Shown here in pieces: positions 49,562 through 59,788 of a stretch of 64,000 bases of DNA. The stretch's first letter is position 1. Every line of letters begins with the position of its first letter. The notes under the pieces are model-generated. The model saw only the letters and a list, made by a program, of their open reading frames with translations. It was not told where the DNA came from and did no database searches. The translations under genes and the position numbers were made by a program. This DNA comes from an uncultured SAR86 cluster bacterium (GTDB taxonomy: Bacteria; Pseudomonadota; Gammaproteobacteria; Magnimaribacterales; D2472), in the NCBI GenBank assembly GCA_902622845.1, contig CACNRI010000002.1, positions 124,001 through 188,000 of the forward strand, written 5' to 3'.

Positions 49562-51895
49562 ATGTATTTGATTAAAAAATTTGCTCTAATTTTCTTCTTA
49601 GCTCCGTTTGCTTTCATTCAAGCGGAAGTTGAAGAAGTTATTGTTACAGCTAATAAAAAGGTTGAGACCGTGCAAGAGATACCGATGAATATTTCAGTGA
49701 TCACTGAAGTTGATATTCAAGAAAGAGGTATTTCAAATCCTGAGGATTTCTTGAGAACTCTTGCTGGTGTGACAACACCTGGAGGAGCAAGATATTATTC
49801 TTTCAGAGGATTAAATACAAGCTCAGCTCAAAGATCTTCAGGAACTACATCCACATATGTTGATGAAATACCTGGTACCACAATGAATATTTGGGACATT
49901 GAAAGAATTGAAGTTTTGAGAGGACCTCAAGGAACTCTATACGGCTCAAATGCGATTGGGGGAACTATAAGATATATCACAAAAAAACCAGACCCATCTG
50001 GCTTTGATTATGCATATTCTGTTGAGTATGGGAAAAAGAAATATGCTGAAAATTCTATTGTTAATTATAATGCCATGGTTAATGTTCCTCTAAATGACCT
50101 ATTTGCTTTGAGAGCTACATATTCTCAATCATTAGATCCTGGTATTTATCAAAATATTATTACTCAAGATATGGGAGTGGGGGATCAAGACGACGAGAGA
50201 TATACCCTAACACTTGGTTTTGAAAGAGATGACTCACCAATACATGACGGCACTATTTCTAGCATGATTAGATATATCGTCAGTGATAGGCATGATGAAG
50301 GTATGAAAGAAAAAGGTAATGGAGATAAACCAGGAACAGCAGATATTTATGATCCAAATTGTTCTTTTAGTACTGCATTTTATTATGGTGATTCCTGCAC
50401 AAGATTAACTGCTTTAGCTGCAGAATATGGAAGAGACCTATCAAAATACAATCCTCTTCTAGCATTTGCAGAAGTCTCAGATGAAATTCATAATGTTGTC
50501 TTGTCTACTGTAACTTCTACTACTGAAGTTGGATTTGATTGGGGTTCAGCAACACTCACAACAATGTACAGAGATTACGATGAAGACAGTGATACTGAGT
50601 GGGGAAGAATAGATACTGATGACTTATATCGCGCTCCATTGATAGTAACCTCTGATTCTGAAACTGAGATCACAGAATTAAGACTAAGTTCAAATCCTGG
50701 GATGATTGAATGGACAGTAGGACTCTATGATTTTGAATCTAATGCAGATCCAAATAGGATTGTAGAGAACCAAGCATTACTGTCACCTGAAGCTTGGGAT
50801 TATATCCAATTTATGGTCCCTGGTGGATACGATGGCGCTGCATATTGTCCGCCTTATTGTGGAGATGATGCCAGCCCATACTTTTATTATGGAAGCTATA
50901 CTTATTACAGCTATTCTGAAGAGGAGGCAATGTATGGTGAGGTTGCTTTAAATCTTGATAAGTGGAAATTCACAGCAGGTTTACGAGATTATGAAATCTC
51001 AGATGGCTATAAGTCATCAGAATTTGGTATTTTTTACTCAGGAAATGGTTGTGATGGAACAGCTACAGAGGGAACTACCTGTAATGAAGAGTCTGGTTCT
51101 GAGGCAGATACAAGACCGAAGCTAACTGCAACTTATATGCCTAATGATGATTTAACATTGTTTGCTGTATCATCTGCTGGATATAGGCCTGGTGGTAATA
51201 ACTCTGCTCTTCCGCCATTTTGTGCAGGTGATCCAGAGGCATCAAGTTTTCAAAGAAGATATACCTCCGACAAAGCAGAAAATACTGAATTCGGTATAAA
51301 AGCTAGAGGAGACTCTTATAACTTCAATGCAACATACTTCATGATCGATTGGATTGATATTCAAATTGGTATTGCTCCGGCTTGTGGGTGGAGTTTCCAA
51401 GCTAATGGAGGAGAGGCTGAGACTAAGGGAGTTGAAATAGATTTTGATTTACAACTTGCAGAAAATCTTTATATGGATTTTGCTGGATCATTTATGACTG
51501 CTGAGACAACAATTGATATGCCAAGTTTTGGTGCATCTGCTGGTGATAGCTTACCGGGAACAGTCGAAGAGCAATATAATGTTGGTCTATCGTATGATTA
51601 TGCTATGGGTTCAAGATCAGCTTATACAAGACTAGATTATTTATATTATGGAGAAAGCTATGCTACTTTTGGTCAATCTGAAGATCAAATGTCTCCAGCA
51701 TATGAGAAATTTAATCTAAACTGGGGAGTTGAACTAAATGAAAGCTCATCACTACAATTAAGCATTGATAATTTGATGGATAATAGAACAGAGGCATTTA
51801 AGTTCTCTGCAGATAGTCCTGGGTGGAGACCAAGAAATTATCTTCAATGGATTCCACCAAGAAGTGTTTCATTAAGATATACCTATAGATATTAG
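49562..51895 (+). CDS. TonB-dependent outer-membrane receptor
   Basis: EEVIVTANKK TonB box, VEVLRGPQGTLYGSNAIGGTIRYITKKP plug, C-terminal aromatic strand. Confidence 0.95.
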   Translation: MYLIKKFALIFFLAPFAFIQAEVEEVIVTANKKVETVQEIPMNISVITEVDIQERGISNPEDFLRTLAGVTTPGGARYYSFRGLNTSSAQRSSGTTSTYVDEIPGTTMNIWDIERIEVLRGPQGTLYGSNAIGGTIRYITKKPDPSGFDYAYSVEYGKKKYAENSIVNYNAMVNVPLNDLFALRATYSQSLDPGIYQNIITQDMGVGDQDDERYTLTLGFERDDSPIHDGTISSMIRYIVSDRHDEGMKEKGNGDKPGTADIYDPNCSFSTAFYYGDSCTRLTALAAEYGRDLSKYNPLLAFAEVSDEIHNVVLSTVTSTTEVGFDWGSATLTTMYRDYDEDSDTEWGRIDTDDLYRAPLIVTSDSETEITELRLSSNPGMIEWTVGLYDFESNADPNRIVENQALLSPEAWDYIQFMVPGGYDGAAYCPPYCGDDASPYFYYGSYTYYSYSEEEAMYGEVALNLDKWKFTAGLRDYEISDGYKSSEFGIFYSGNGCDGTATEGTTCNEESGSEADTRPKLTATYMPNDDLTLFAVSSAGYRPGGNNSALPPFCAGDPEASSFQRRYTSDKAENTEFGIKARGDSYNFNATYFMIDWIDIQIGIAPACGWSFQANGGEAETKGVEIDFDLQLAENLYMDFAGSFMTAETTIDMPSFGASAGDSLPGTVEEQYNVGLSYDYAMGSRSAYTRLDYLYYGESYATFGQSEDQMSPAYEKFNLNWGVELNESSSLQLSIDNLMDNRTEAFKFSADSPGWRPRNYLQWIPPRSVSLRYTYRY

Positions 51896-51912
51896 AATAT
51901 CTGATTTTGAAG

Positions 51913-51939
51913 AAGCCAGGTTAATACCTGGCTTTTTTA
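51913..51939. terminator. Rho-independent terminator downstream of the TonB receptor
   Basis: AAGCCAGGTTAATACCTGGCTTTTTTA hairpin and T-run. Confidence 0.9.
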
Positions 51940-52440
51940 TTCCTTATATTCCTGGAAGTAATTAAAAATTTCTTGTTTTGTTCTTGATCTTGCGGTTGTC
52001 CATTCACCTGTGTCTTTAATATTAAGAACCTCTTTTTCTTTACTAAGAATTACAACTCTGGGTATGCCCTGTTGAGGCATAATTTCAAAATATTTCATCA
52101 ACGACATATTAATATCGTATCTGCCTAAATCTATATAAAGAGTTTCAAAGTTTTCATTCATATATTTTTCTACAGTTGGTAGTTCCAAGACTGCACTTAA
52201 GATCCTACAGTCAGGACACCAATTTGCACCAAAAATAATTATTGGCTGCTTATTATCATTGATAGTATTATCAATAAAATCACTTAAATCCTCTTCATTT
52301 AAATCTACTCTTTCGTATGGAAGGGGAAATGGTTTGCCTAAAATTTCTTCATTTGGGACAATCGTATTTGAAGACATAATAGGAAATGATACTAAAACTA
52401 AGTAAAATGTTAAAAAACTACTTTTAAAATATATGGACAT
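51937..52440 (-). CDS. thioredoxin-fold family protein, secreted
   Basis: IIFGANWCPDCRILSAVLELPTVEKYM; start reassigned to MSIYFKSSFL (signal peptide) at 52440. Confidence 0.8.
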   Translation of the reverse strand: MSIYFKSSFLTFYLVLVSFPIMSSNTIVPNEEILGKPFPLPYERVDLNEEDLSDFIDNTINDNKQPIIIFGANWCPDCRILSAVLELPTVEKYMNENFETLYIDLGRYDINMSLMKYFEIMPQQGIPRVVILSKEKEVLNIKDTGEWTTARSRTKQEIFNYFQEYKE

Positions 52441-52840
52441 TATTGAAAAATTAGTACTTTTTTGTTTGTTTGCCTTTTTTATCATTATGGCTGGCTTTTT
52501 TATGTTTGCCAATCATTTAGTTATTGTTTTTCCAGGGACTGAATATAATCCAATGCTTATGGCTGAGTGGAGGACTAGAACTGTCCAGCCAGCTTTCTAT
52601 ATGACAGCATCTTACTTTATATTGAGACACTTTGTTGGGAAGAATCCGACTTCAACGCTTTGGCCAGTTTTTTTGATACTTTTGTTTTTTACTCTTACGC
52701 AGTCACTTCTTTTTTTTGATAAATCCTATAAATTTGGCGTCCCAGGCATAGGAATGTTTATAGTCTCCATTTTTGTAACTCTTTTAGTAAGACTTAGTCA
52801 TACAAAGAGGAAGAAAGAAATAAGAATGGATACATTTTAA
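52433..52840 (+). CDS. hypothetical membrane protein
   Basis: Four hydrophobic segments. Confidence 0.55.
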   Translation: MDIIEKLVLFCLFAFFIIMAGFFMFANHLVIVFPGTEYNPMLMAEWRTRTVQPAFYMTASYFILRHFVGKNPTSTLWPVFLILLFFTLTQSLLFFDKSYKFGVPGIGMFIVSIFVTLLVRLSHTKRKKEIRMDTF

Positions 52841-53274
52841 TGAGTATTCTTTTACGAATTAGTCTGACAATTTTTTTATTATTAATGGCAATTGTATACT
52901 TGCCGATAGGTTTGTGGGCAATCATTGCTCCAGCTCAAGATGCTCTTGGTTTAAAACTCCCTTCTTTTTATGAAGCTGTTGGCTTATCTGTAATATCCCC
53001 AATTGGATATTCAGAATTTGCAGGTATATACGGAGGTATTAATATTGTTATTGGCCTAATGTTTCTAATTGGCATTTTTAAAAAAGATATTGGTCTATTC
53101 TCTATAAAAATTCTTGTCTTTCTTGTTGGTTCAATAGCCCTGGGAAGATTCTTGCTTATGTTGCTAGGATCTCAGGCAGGATTGCCCGTGGAAATAAATA
53201 CTTTCCTTATTTTTGAGATTATTGTTTTCTTAATTGGAATGGTTTTTATAAGAGCTTTAAAAAATACTAATTAA
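52840..53274 (+). CDS. hypothetical membrane protein (DUF4345-like)
   Basis: Four hydrophobic segments, ~144 aa; start overlaps upstream stop. Confidence 0.5.
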   Translation: MSILLRISLTIFLLLMAIVYLPIGLWAIIAPAQDALGLKLPSFYEAVGLSVISPIGYSEFAGIYGGINIVIGLMFLIGIFKKDIGLFSIKILVFLVGSIALGRFLLMLLGSQAGLPVEINTFLIFEIIVFLIGMVFIRALKNTN

Positions 53275-54204
53275 ATTACTCAAATTTAATACGTAGAGGA
53301 AATAGAAGCTTATAAATCCTAAACCTAAAATAGCGCCTAACTGTTTTGGTAAATGAGCCCTAGATAAAAAGAGCATCATTAGAGTGAACAATAGAGTTAA
53401 AATAATTAATGGTGTTGAGTCCCTTTCCCATAACTCAATGGGCATGATAGCTTTAGAAAATATTCCAATAATAGGAACAATGATTACAAGGTTTAAGATA
53501 TTAGAGCCAATAATATTTCCAATTACCATTTGATTTTTACCTTTTAAGATAGCCGATATGGTTGCAGCAAGCTCTGGAAGGCTTGTGCCAAGAGCTAGAA
53601 TTGTCAAGCTAACCACCACTTCCGAAATACCAACAGATAAAGCAAACTTTTCTGCATATATAACGGCAAAGTTTGATCCAAGGATAAGTAATAATAAACC
53701 TATCAAAAGAATTGTAAGATTTTTGAACATGTTATTAGAACCTGAGACAACTTCATCAAAGCCAGACCGGTCTTTTGAAAGAATTATTAGAAAATAAAAA
53801 AATATTGCAATGAACCCGAGACTTTCAAGCAAACTGAATGTTAAATCTTTGAGAGCGAATAGAAATAAAAAAAAACTTAACAAAAATGGTATTAGTGATG
53901 ACAACGAAAAGTTTTTTTTAATTTGGTTAATAGCGAAGCATGACACTCCAAAAATAAGCGCAATATTTGTAATATTTGAACCAACAATTGTTCCAATGGC
54001 AACAGCCTCTGCTGAATTAAAAATAGAACTAATTGCAACGAATATTTCAGGTGCAGATGTTCCAAGCGCAATAATAGTCAAGCCTACAAATAGGTCACTG
54101 ATGCCAAAGTTTCTAGCTATTTTTGATGATGCCTCAACAAATCTCTCAGCTCCATATACAAGTGTTGCAATCGATAAAAGAAGGAGTGAAATATTTGTAA
54201 GCAC
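53257..54204 (-). CDS. calcium/sodium antiporter (CaCA family)
   Basis: Two repeats: LTIIALGTSAPEIFVAISS / LTILALGTSLPELAATISA, VGSNITNI / IGSNILNL. Confidence 0.93.
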   Translation of the reverse strand: MLTNISLLLLSIATLVYGAERFVEASSKIARNFGISDLFVGLTIIALGTSAPEIFVAISSIFNSAEAVAIGTIVGSNITNIALIFGVSCFAINQIKKNFSLSSLIPFLLSFFLFLFALKDLTFSLLESLGFIAIFFYFLIILSKDRSGFDEVVSGSNNMFKNLTILLIGLLLLILGSNFAVIYAEKFALSVGISEVVVSLTILALGTSLPELAATISAILKGKNQMVIGNIIGSNILNLVIIVPIIGIFSKAIMPIELWERDSTPLIILTLLFTLMMLFLSRAHLPKQLGAILGLGFISFYFLYVLNLSNLISIF

Positions 54205-54234
54205 ATATATATTGTATAGATTTAATTATAAAAA

Positions 54235-55380
54235 TTAAAAAAATCTTGATGGTCTAAAATCATCTAATAGCTTACTATCAACTTCATCTACTATTTCCTG
54301 AGTAACTAAATTACTCACTATAGCCGCAAGACTTATTCCGCTATGCATTACAGCAACATAAATTGATTTACTTTTAAATCTTCCAATTATTGGTATGTCA
54401 TCCCGAGGAATGGGTCTCCAACCAACTAGTATTTCTGATGAATTAAAATAAGTTGTGTTATCGACCATATTTGTGAAATGATTACTGATTCTTTTTAAAT
54501 GACTTTCTGAATTTTCTCTTATTGGAGCAGTAATTTGCTCACCAATTATTATTTGACCATTTCTTTGCTGATGTGCATGTATTTTAGGACCATATATAAT
54601 GGAATTTATTGTTTTTTTTGTCGGCTTAGTCTTAATAATCACACCCGGCCTAGGTTTTTTTAAAAAATTTGTATTAAGGCTTTTATCTACATCAATCCCA
54701 TTACAAAAAATAACATTTTCAGATTTGAAAATGCCTGTTGAAGTTTTGATTGTCGTGAAACTGTCATTGCTATCTATGATTTGTTCAAACTTGCAGGGAC
54801 ATAATACTGAACCACCATTTTTTTTGATTGCATCTATCATTTTTGATATTGCATCATTTGTATTTATTGCACCATCTGCTTTTGAAAAGATGATATTCTC
54901 ATTTCTCTCGAAATTAATGTTAGGCTCCAGTTTTCTTGCTTTCCTGTATCCAATGATTGAAGTTGGAGTATATTTAGGATATTTCTTTAACTCATTAATA
55001 CTGTCAATAAGTTTTTCTTGATCCTTTTTTTTTGAGGACCATTCCAAAGATCCATTCCATTTAATATCTAAAGATAATTCCTTTTCAACAAAACGAAAAG
55101 CATTCATTCCAAGCTGTGAAAATAGATTATATGAATAGGGTTTTTTTGGATATGTTGCATTTATCCATGAAAATGAGCTCCCACTGCAGCCCGAGCCAGG
55201 TAGATTTTTATCTATCAAGGTTACATCTACTCCTCGCTTTGATAACTCATAGGCAATTGAAGAACCGATAATTCCAGCTCCAATAACAACTGCATTTTTA
55301 GTGTTTCTACTTTCTGAATAAATCTTTTTAGGGGATAGAGCAAAAAGACCTAATATTTTTAGAAAATCTCTTCTATTCAT
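54235..55380 (-). CDS. FAD-dependent oxidoreductase (D-amino acid oxidase/DadA-like)
   Basis: AVVIGAGIIGSSIAYELSKRGVDVTLIDKN dinucleotide motif; GWRPIPRDDIPIIG. Confidence 0.88.
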   Translation of the reverse strand: MNRRDFLKILGLFALSPKKIYSESRNTKNAVVIGAGIIGSSIAYELSKRGVDVTLIDKNLPGSGCSGSSFSWINATYPKKPYSYNLFSQLGMNAFRFVEKELSLDIKWNGSLEWSSKKKDQEKLIDSINELKKYPKYTPTSIIGYRKARKLEPNINFERNENIIFSKADGAINTNDAISKMIDAIKKNGGSVLCPCKFEQIIDSNDSFTTIKTSTGIFKSENVIFCNGIDVDKSLNTNFLKKPRPGVIIKTKPTKKTINSIIYGPKIHAHQQRNGQIIIGEQITAPIRENSESHLKRISNHFTNMVDNTTYFNSSEILVGWRPIPRDDIPIIGRFKSKSIYVAVMHSGISLAAIVSNLVTQEIVDEVDSKLLDDFRPSRFF

Positions 55381-55462
55381 TATTAAGATTATATTACTAC
55401 AAGAATTTCTTATTACATCTCTTATTCAAAGTTATAATAATATTTTTTATAAGAAGGTACCT

Positions 55463-56260
55463 ATGGATTTACAAAAACTATTTAATATTGAAGGAAAGAC
55501 AGCACTTATTACTGGTGGCTCAAGAGGAATCGGAGAAATGATTGCAGCAGGATTTTTAGCAAATGGAGTTAAAGTTTATATTACAGCCAGGAAGGAAGCA
55601 CCATTAATAGAAAAGGCAAAGGAGCTTTCTAAAAAATTCAATGGAGATTGTATTGCAATTCCATGTGACCTTAGCAATATGGAGGGTATTCAGAAGCTTG
55701 CCACTGATTATCTTCAACAAGAGGATAGCTTAGATATTTTAGTGAATAATGCTGGAGCTGCATGGGGTGAACCATATGAAAATTTCTCAGAGAAGGGCTG
55801 GGATAAAGTTATGGATACAAACGTAAAAAGTATGTTTTTTTTAACAAGAGATCTTACTCCTGCTCTTGCAAAAAATGCATCTGATGATGAGCCATCCAGA
55901 GTGATAAATATTGGTTCTATTGATGGAATAAATGTTCCAATTTTCGAGACCTTTTCTTATAGTGCCTCAAAAGCTGCGGTTCATCATCTCACCAGGGCAC
56001 TTGCAAGCAAATTGGTTGGAGAAAATATTCTTGTTAATGCAATTGCACCAGGCCCATTCCCAAGCATGATGTTAGGCTCTGCAGTAAATCACGATTATTC
56101 GGGTATTGCTGTCCGAAATCCCAGAAAAAGAGTTGGAACACCAGAGGATATTGCAGGATTAGCTATATTTTTATGTTCTCGAGCTGGTTCTTATACTATA
56201 GGCGAGACTATTACTTGCGATGGAGGCCTTGTTAACGCCTCAGGACACGATCTAAGTTAA
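55463..56260 (+). CDS. short-chain dehydrogenase/reductase
   Basis: ALITGGSRGIGEMIA, NNAG, YSASKAAVHHLTRALA. Confidence 0.95.
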   Translation: MDLQKLFNIEGKTALITGGSRGIGEMIAAGFLANGVKVYITARKEAPLIEKAKELSKKFNGDCIAIPCDLSNMEGIQKLATDYLQQEDSLDILVNNAGAAWGEPYENFSEKGWDKVMDTNVKSMFFLTRDLTPALAKNASDDEPSRVINIGSIDGINVPIFETFSYSASKAAVHHLTRALASKLVGENILVNAIAPGPFPSMMLGSAVNHDYSGIAVRNPRKRVGTPEDIAGLAIFLCSRAGSYTIGETITCDGGLVNASGHDLS

Positions 56261-57162
56261 ACTTTTTGTGCTTCGGCAAATGCTTCAACTAAAAGATCTT
56301 TCATCCAAAGATGAGGACCCTCATTATCGTCGCTCGAATGCCATATAAGATGTTGCTCTACCTTGGGAAGATCAATTGGAAGTTTTTGAAATGCTAGATT
56401 ATTCTTAATTGCAAAAGTTTTGGAGCAAATTAATACATAATCACTATTTTTAACAATTTGAGGTGTGACCATAAAGTGCTGAGCCCTCAGCGCAATATCT
56501 CTTTTGAGCTGAAGTTTTTCTAGCTCAACATCAATTAAGGATGGACCTCTTCTCCTATTAGATATATTGATATGTTTTAAGCTTAAAAACTCTTTCATAG
56601 TAAGCTTTTTCTCATCACCTATTGGATGATTCTTTCTGTGAGCACAAACAAACTCATCCTCAAATATGAGATCATGTTTAATGTCTTTAGATCTTGGAAT
56701 AACAGGATCTACAACAAAATTTAATTGGTTTGTAGCAAGAGCATGAACGAAATCCTTTCTATCAAATTGATAGCTTTCAATAGATACTCTCGGCGCTATT
56801 TTTTTTATCTTTTTTAAGATGTAGGGAAGAACTCTTTCTTCAGAAATATCGCTTAAGGAAATTCTAAAAGTTAACTCGCTAGTTTCCGGATTAAATTCAT
56901 CAGGCTCATTCACACTCTTCTGCATTAAATCTAATGCCTTTTTAACATCCAAAATAATATTTTCTGTTTTCTGGGTCGGTGTCATACCTGAACCTGTTCT
57001 TATAAATAGGTCATCATCAAATTTTTCTCTTAAACGACCGAGAGCATTACTTACTGCAGGCTGAGTTATCCCAACAACTTCAGCTGCTTTAGTGAGACTC
57101 CCCTCTGTATAAATTGCGTTAAGAACTACGAAAAGATTTAAATCAAATGAACTTATTTTCAT
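56257..57162 (-). CDS. LysR family transcriptional regulator
   Basis: DLNLFVVLNAIYTEGSLTKAAEVVGITQPAVSNALGRLRE HTH. Confidence 0.95.
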   Translation of the reverse strand: MKISSFDLNLFVVLNAIYTEGSLTKAAEVVGITQPAVSNALGRLREKFDDDLFIRTGSGMTPTQKTENIILDVKKALDLMQKSVNEPDEFNPETSELTFRISLSDISEERVLPYILKKIKKIAPRVSIESYQFDRKDFVHALATNQLNFVVDPVIPRSKDIKHDLIFEDEFVCAHRKNHPIGDEKKLTMKEFLSLKHINISNRRRGPSLIDVELEKLQLKRDIALRAQHFMVTPQIVKNSDYVLICSKTFAIKNNLAFQKLPIDLPKVEQHLIWHSSDDNEGPHLWMKDLLVEAFAEAQKV

Positions 57163-57278
57163 ATAATATGAGACATATATAGAATTGCTTTATACTAATA
57201 GTTAACATGATAACAATATATTTGTAATATTCACAATATTTATAATGTACTGTAAGCCAAACCATAGTGGAGATATAA

Positions 57279-58499
57279 ATGAATATGAATTTAAGACCCG
57301 AAGCTGAAGATTTATTGGAAAGAGTTTCTAATTTTCTGCATAACGAGGTTGCTCCAAACGAGACTAAATTTCACGAACAAATAAAAACTGATGATGATAG
57401 ATGGAACTATTTTCCAGAAATTGTTGAGGAACTAAAAGAAAAAGCTAAATCACAGGGTCTCTGGAATCTATTTTTACCCGAGAGTGAATTTGGTGCTGGT
57501 CTAACGAATTATGAATATGCTCACCTTGCTGAGCAAATGGGTAAATATAGTATTGGATCTGAGGTTTTTAATTGTTCAGCTCCAGATACTGGAAATATGG
57601 AAGTGATAGCTAGATATGGAAATGAAAAACATCAACAGGAATGGCTAAAGCCTTTGCTTGATGGTGAAATAAGATCTTGTTTTGGTATGACAGAGCCAGG
57701 TGTTGCTTCATCTGATGCTACCAACATGCAGGCAACTGCTGTTTTGGATGGTGATGAATATGTCATAAATGGTGAAAAATGGTGGACTTCTGGTGCAGGA
57801 GACCCAAGATGTAAAATTATGATATTTATGGGTGTTACAAATCCTGATAATGCCAAACATCAAAGACATTCCATGATTCTAGTTCCTATGGATGTAGATG
57901 GTTTAGAGGTTCAAAAAATGATGCATGTGTTTGGATATGATGATGCTCCTCATGGACATGCACACATAAAATTTAATAATGTTAGAGTTCCCAAAGATAA
58001 TTTACTTCTCGGAGAAGGGAGAGGGTTTGAAATTGCGCAAGGTAGATTGGGGCCTGGGAGAATTCATCATTGCATGAGAGCTATAGGTGTCGGTGAGAGA
58101 GCTTTGGAATTAATGTGTACTCGTGGAATTGATCCAAAAAAGAATGCATTTGGTAAATCCTTAGCTCAACTAGGCGGAAATTTTGATCATATTGCTAACT
58201 CAAGAATTGAGCTTAATGCAGCAAGATTGCTAACCCTTGATGCTGCTCACAAGATGGATACAGTTGGAAATAAAGTTGCGGCAAGTGAGATTGCGCAAAT
58301 TAAAGTTATGGTTCCTAACATTGTTCTGGATATTATTGATAGAGCAATTCAAATTCATGGTGGAGAAGGTGTTTCACAGTTAACTCCTCTGGCATCTATG
58401 TTTGCTCATATGAGGACCCTGAGGCTTGCTGATGGGCCAGATGAAGTTCACAGAAGAGCAGTTGCTAGACATGAGTTAGGTAAATATATAATTAAATAA
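57279..58499 (+). CDS. acyl-CoA dehydrogenase family protein
   Basis: [55 protein letters not shown]. Confidence 0.95.
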   Translation: MNMNLRPEAEDLLERVSNFLHNEVAPNETKFHEQIKTDDDRWNYFPEIVEELKEKAKSQGLWNLFLPESEFGAGLTNYEYAHLAEQMGKYSIGSEVFNCSAPDTGNMEVIARYGNEKHQQEWLKPLLDGEIRSCFGMTEPGVASSDATNMQATAVLDGDEYVINGEKWWTSGAGDPRCKIMIFMGVTNPDNAKHQRHSMILVPMDVDGLEVQKMMHVFGYDDAPHGHAHIKFNNVRVPKDNLLLGEGRGFEIAQGRLGPGRIHHCMRAIGVGERALELMCTRGIDPKKNAFGKSLAQLGGNFDHIANSRIELNAARLLTLDAAHKMDTVGNKVAASEIAQIKVMVPNIVLDIIDRAIQIHGGEGVSQLTPLASMFAHMRTLRLADGPDEVHRRAVARHELGKYIIK

Positions 58500-58507
58500 G
58501 TAAATTT

Positions 58508-58585
58508 GACTCTGTAGCTCAGTTTGGTTAGAGTGCTTGCTTGACATGCAAGAGGTCGCTGGTTCAAGTCCAGCCAGAGTCACCA
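58508..58585 (+). tRNA. tRNA-Val (anticodon GAC)
   Basis: Acceptor GACTCTG/CAGAGTC, anticodon stem CTTGC/GCAAG with loop TTGACAT, GGTTCAAGTCC T-arm, encoded CCA. Confidence 0.96.
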
Positions 58586-58603
58586 TCAAAAGAGGGAGTT
58601 TCT

Positions 58604-59788
58604 ATGTTTTTTAAATTTTTATTTTTATTTGGCTTATTAATAAGTTTTGCACTCAATGCTGAAAACTTAGAAATAAAAGATCCAGATGAATTAGGTGTTA
58701 GTCGATTAGATATAGATAATTTATTTAATTTATCTTTTGAAGACGAATCTACTCAATCAGTTGTACTTCTTAAAAATGGCTATCTTATTGGAGAAAGATA
58801 TGCGGATGGTTTCAATAAAGATTCATATGGTACTTCTTGGTCAATGGCAAAGAGTTTTTATGCAGCTTTAATCTTAATTTCTATTGATAAGGGCGAAATA
58901 AAAAGCCTTGATGAAAAAGCTTCAAATTACTTACCTTATTTTGATGACGAGAGATCTGTTATAACAATTAGACAAATTTTAAATATGTCTAGTGGATTGC
59001 AATACCCAGATCATCAACATGAGACAATGTTCTTTAGAAAAGATCATCTTGAATATTCAAAAAATGTGAAATTAGAAAAAGAGCCAGATACTTTATTTGA
59101 ATATAACAATGTCAATTCCATGCTCTTAGGCGAGATACTAGAAGCTGCTACAGGTATGAAAGCTGATATTCTTTTAGAACAAAGAATTTTAAATAAAATT
59201 GGCGTTGAGAAAAAAACTCTTTGGCGCGATGAAGCCCAAAATGTTCTAACTTACTGTTGTATTGATATGTCGGCTAGAGATTATGCAAAGTTTGGACAAT
59301 TATTCTCAAATGGAGGTAGTTGGAACGGCGAACAAATCATCTCAAAAGAATTAGTTGATGAAACATTCCAATATGTTTGGGATACACCTAATTGGTGGAC
59401 TGACGAGAAGAGGGGCTATTCATTGCACTGGTGGGTGTCAAGATACACTGAAAAATCAAAGATTTTCAATGCCAGTGGCAGATTTGGTCAGTATATTTTT
59501 GTTGATCCCAAGAATGATATTGTTTTTGTAAGAATAACTAAATACAAGCCGTCTGAAGGATCTGTTCAAAAATGGGGAAACCTATCATGGCTGAGCGCTC
59601 TCAATAATGTTGAATTTCTGATTTGGTTTTATCAAAAGTTAGAAAAATGGGGATTTATATCAATCGAGGCAAAAGAGGGAAGAGAAGTAACAGTAATTAC
59701 TCCAAATACTGATAGAGATGGAGCTTCTAAGGAATTTTATGAAAACTATAGTTTAGTTTTAGATGCCATTGACGAACTATCTTCTTAA
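58604..59788 (+). CDS. serine hydrolase, beta-lactamase class C-like
   Basis: GTSWSMAKSF (SxxK), YNNVNSMLLGEILE (YxN); start reassigned to MFFKFLFLF because the listed ORF runs through the tRNA. Confidence 0.85.
   Translation: MFFKFLFLFGLLISFALNAENLEIKDPDELGVSRLDIDNLFNLSFEDESTQSVVLLKNGYLIGERYADGFNKDSYGTSWSMAKSFYAALILISIDKGEIKSLDEKASNYLPYFDDERSVITIRQILNMSSGLQYPDHQHETMFFRKDHLEYSKNVKLEKEPDTLFEYNNVNSMLLGEILEAATGMKADILLEQRILNKIGVEKKTLWRDEAQNVLTYCCIDMSARDYAKFGQLFSNGGSWNGEQIISKELVDETFQYVWDTPNWWTDEKRGYSLHWWVSRYTEKSKIFNASGRFGQYIFVDPKNDIVFVRITKYKPSEGSVQKWGNLSWLSALNNVEFLIWFYQKLEKWGFISIEAKEGREVTVITPNTDRDGASKEFYENYSLVLDAIDELSS

Noticed and set aside
58508-58585. Possible second island at tRNA-Val
   Set aside because: No duplicate of its 3' end was noticed within the window downstream; flanking genes look ordinary.
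58541-58603. N-terminal extension of the serine hydrolase ORF (MTCKRSLVQVQPESPSKEG...)
   Set aside because: It reads through tRNA-Val; a signal peptide start at 58604 is far more plausible.
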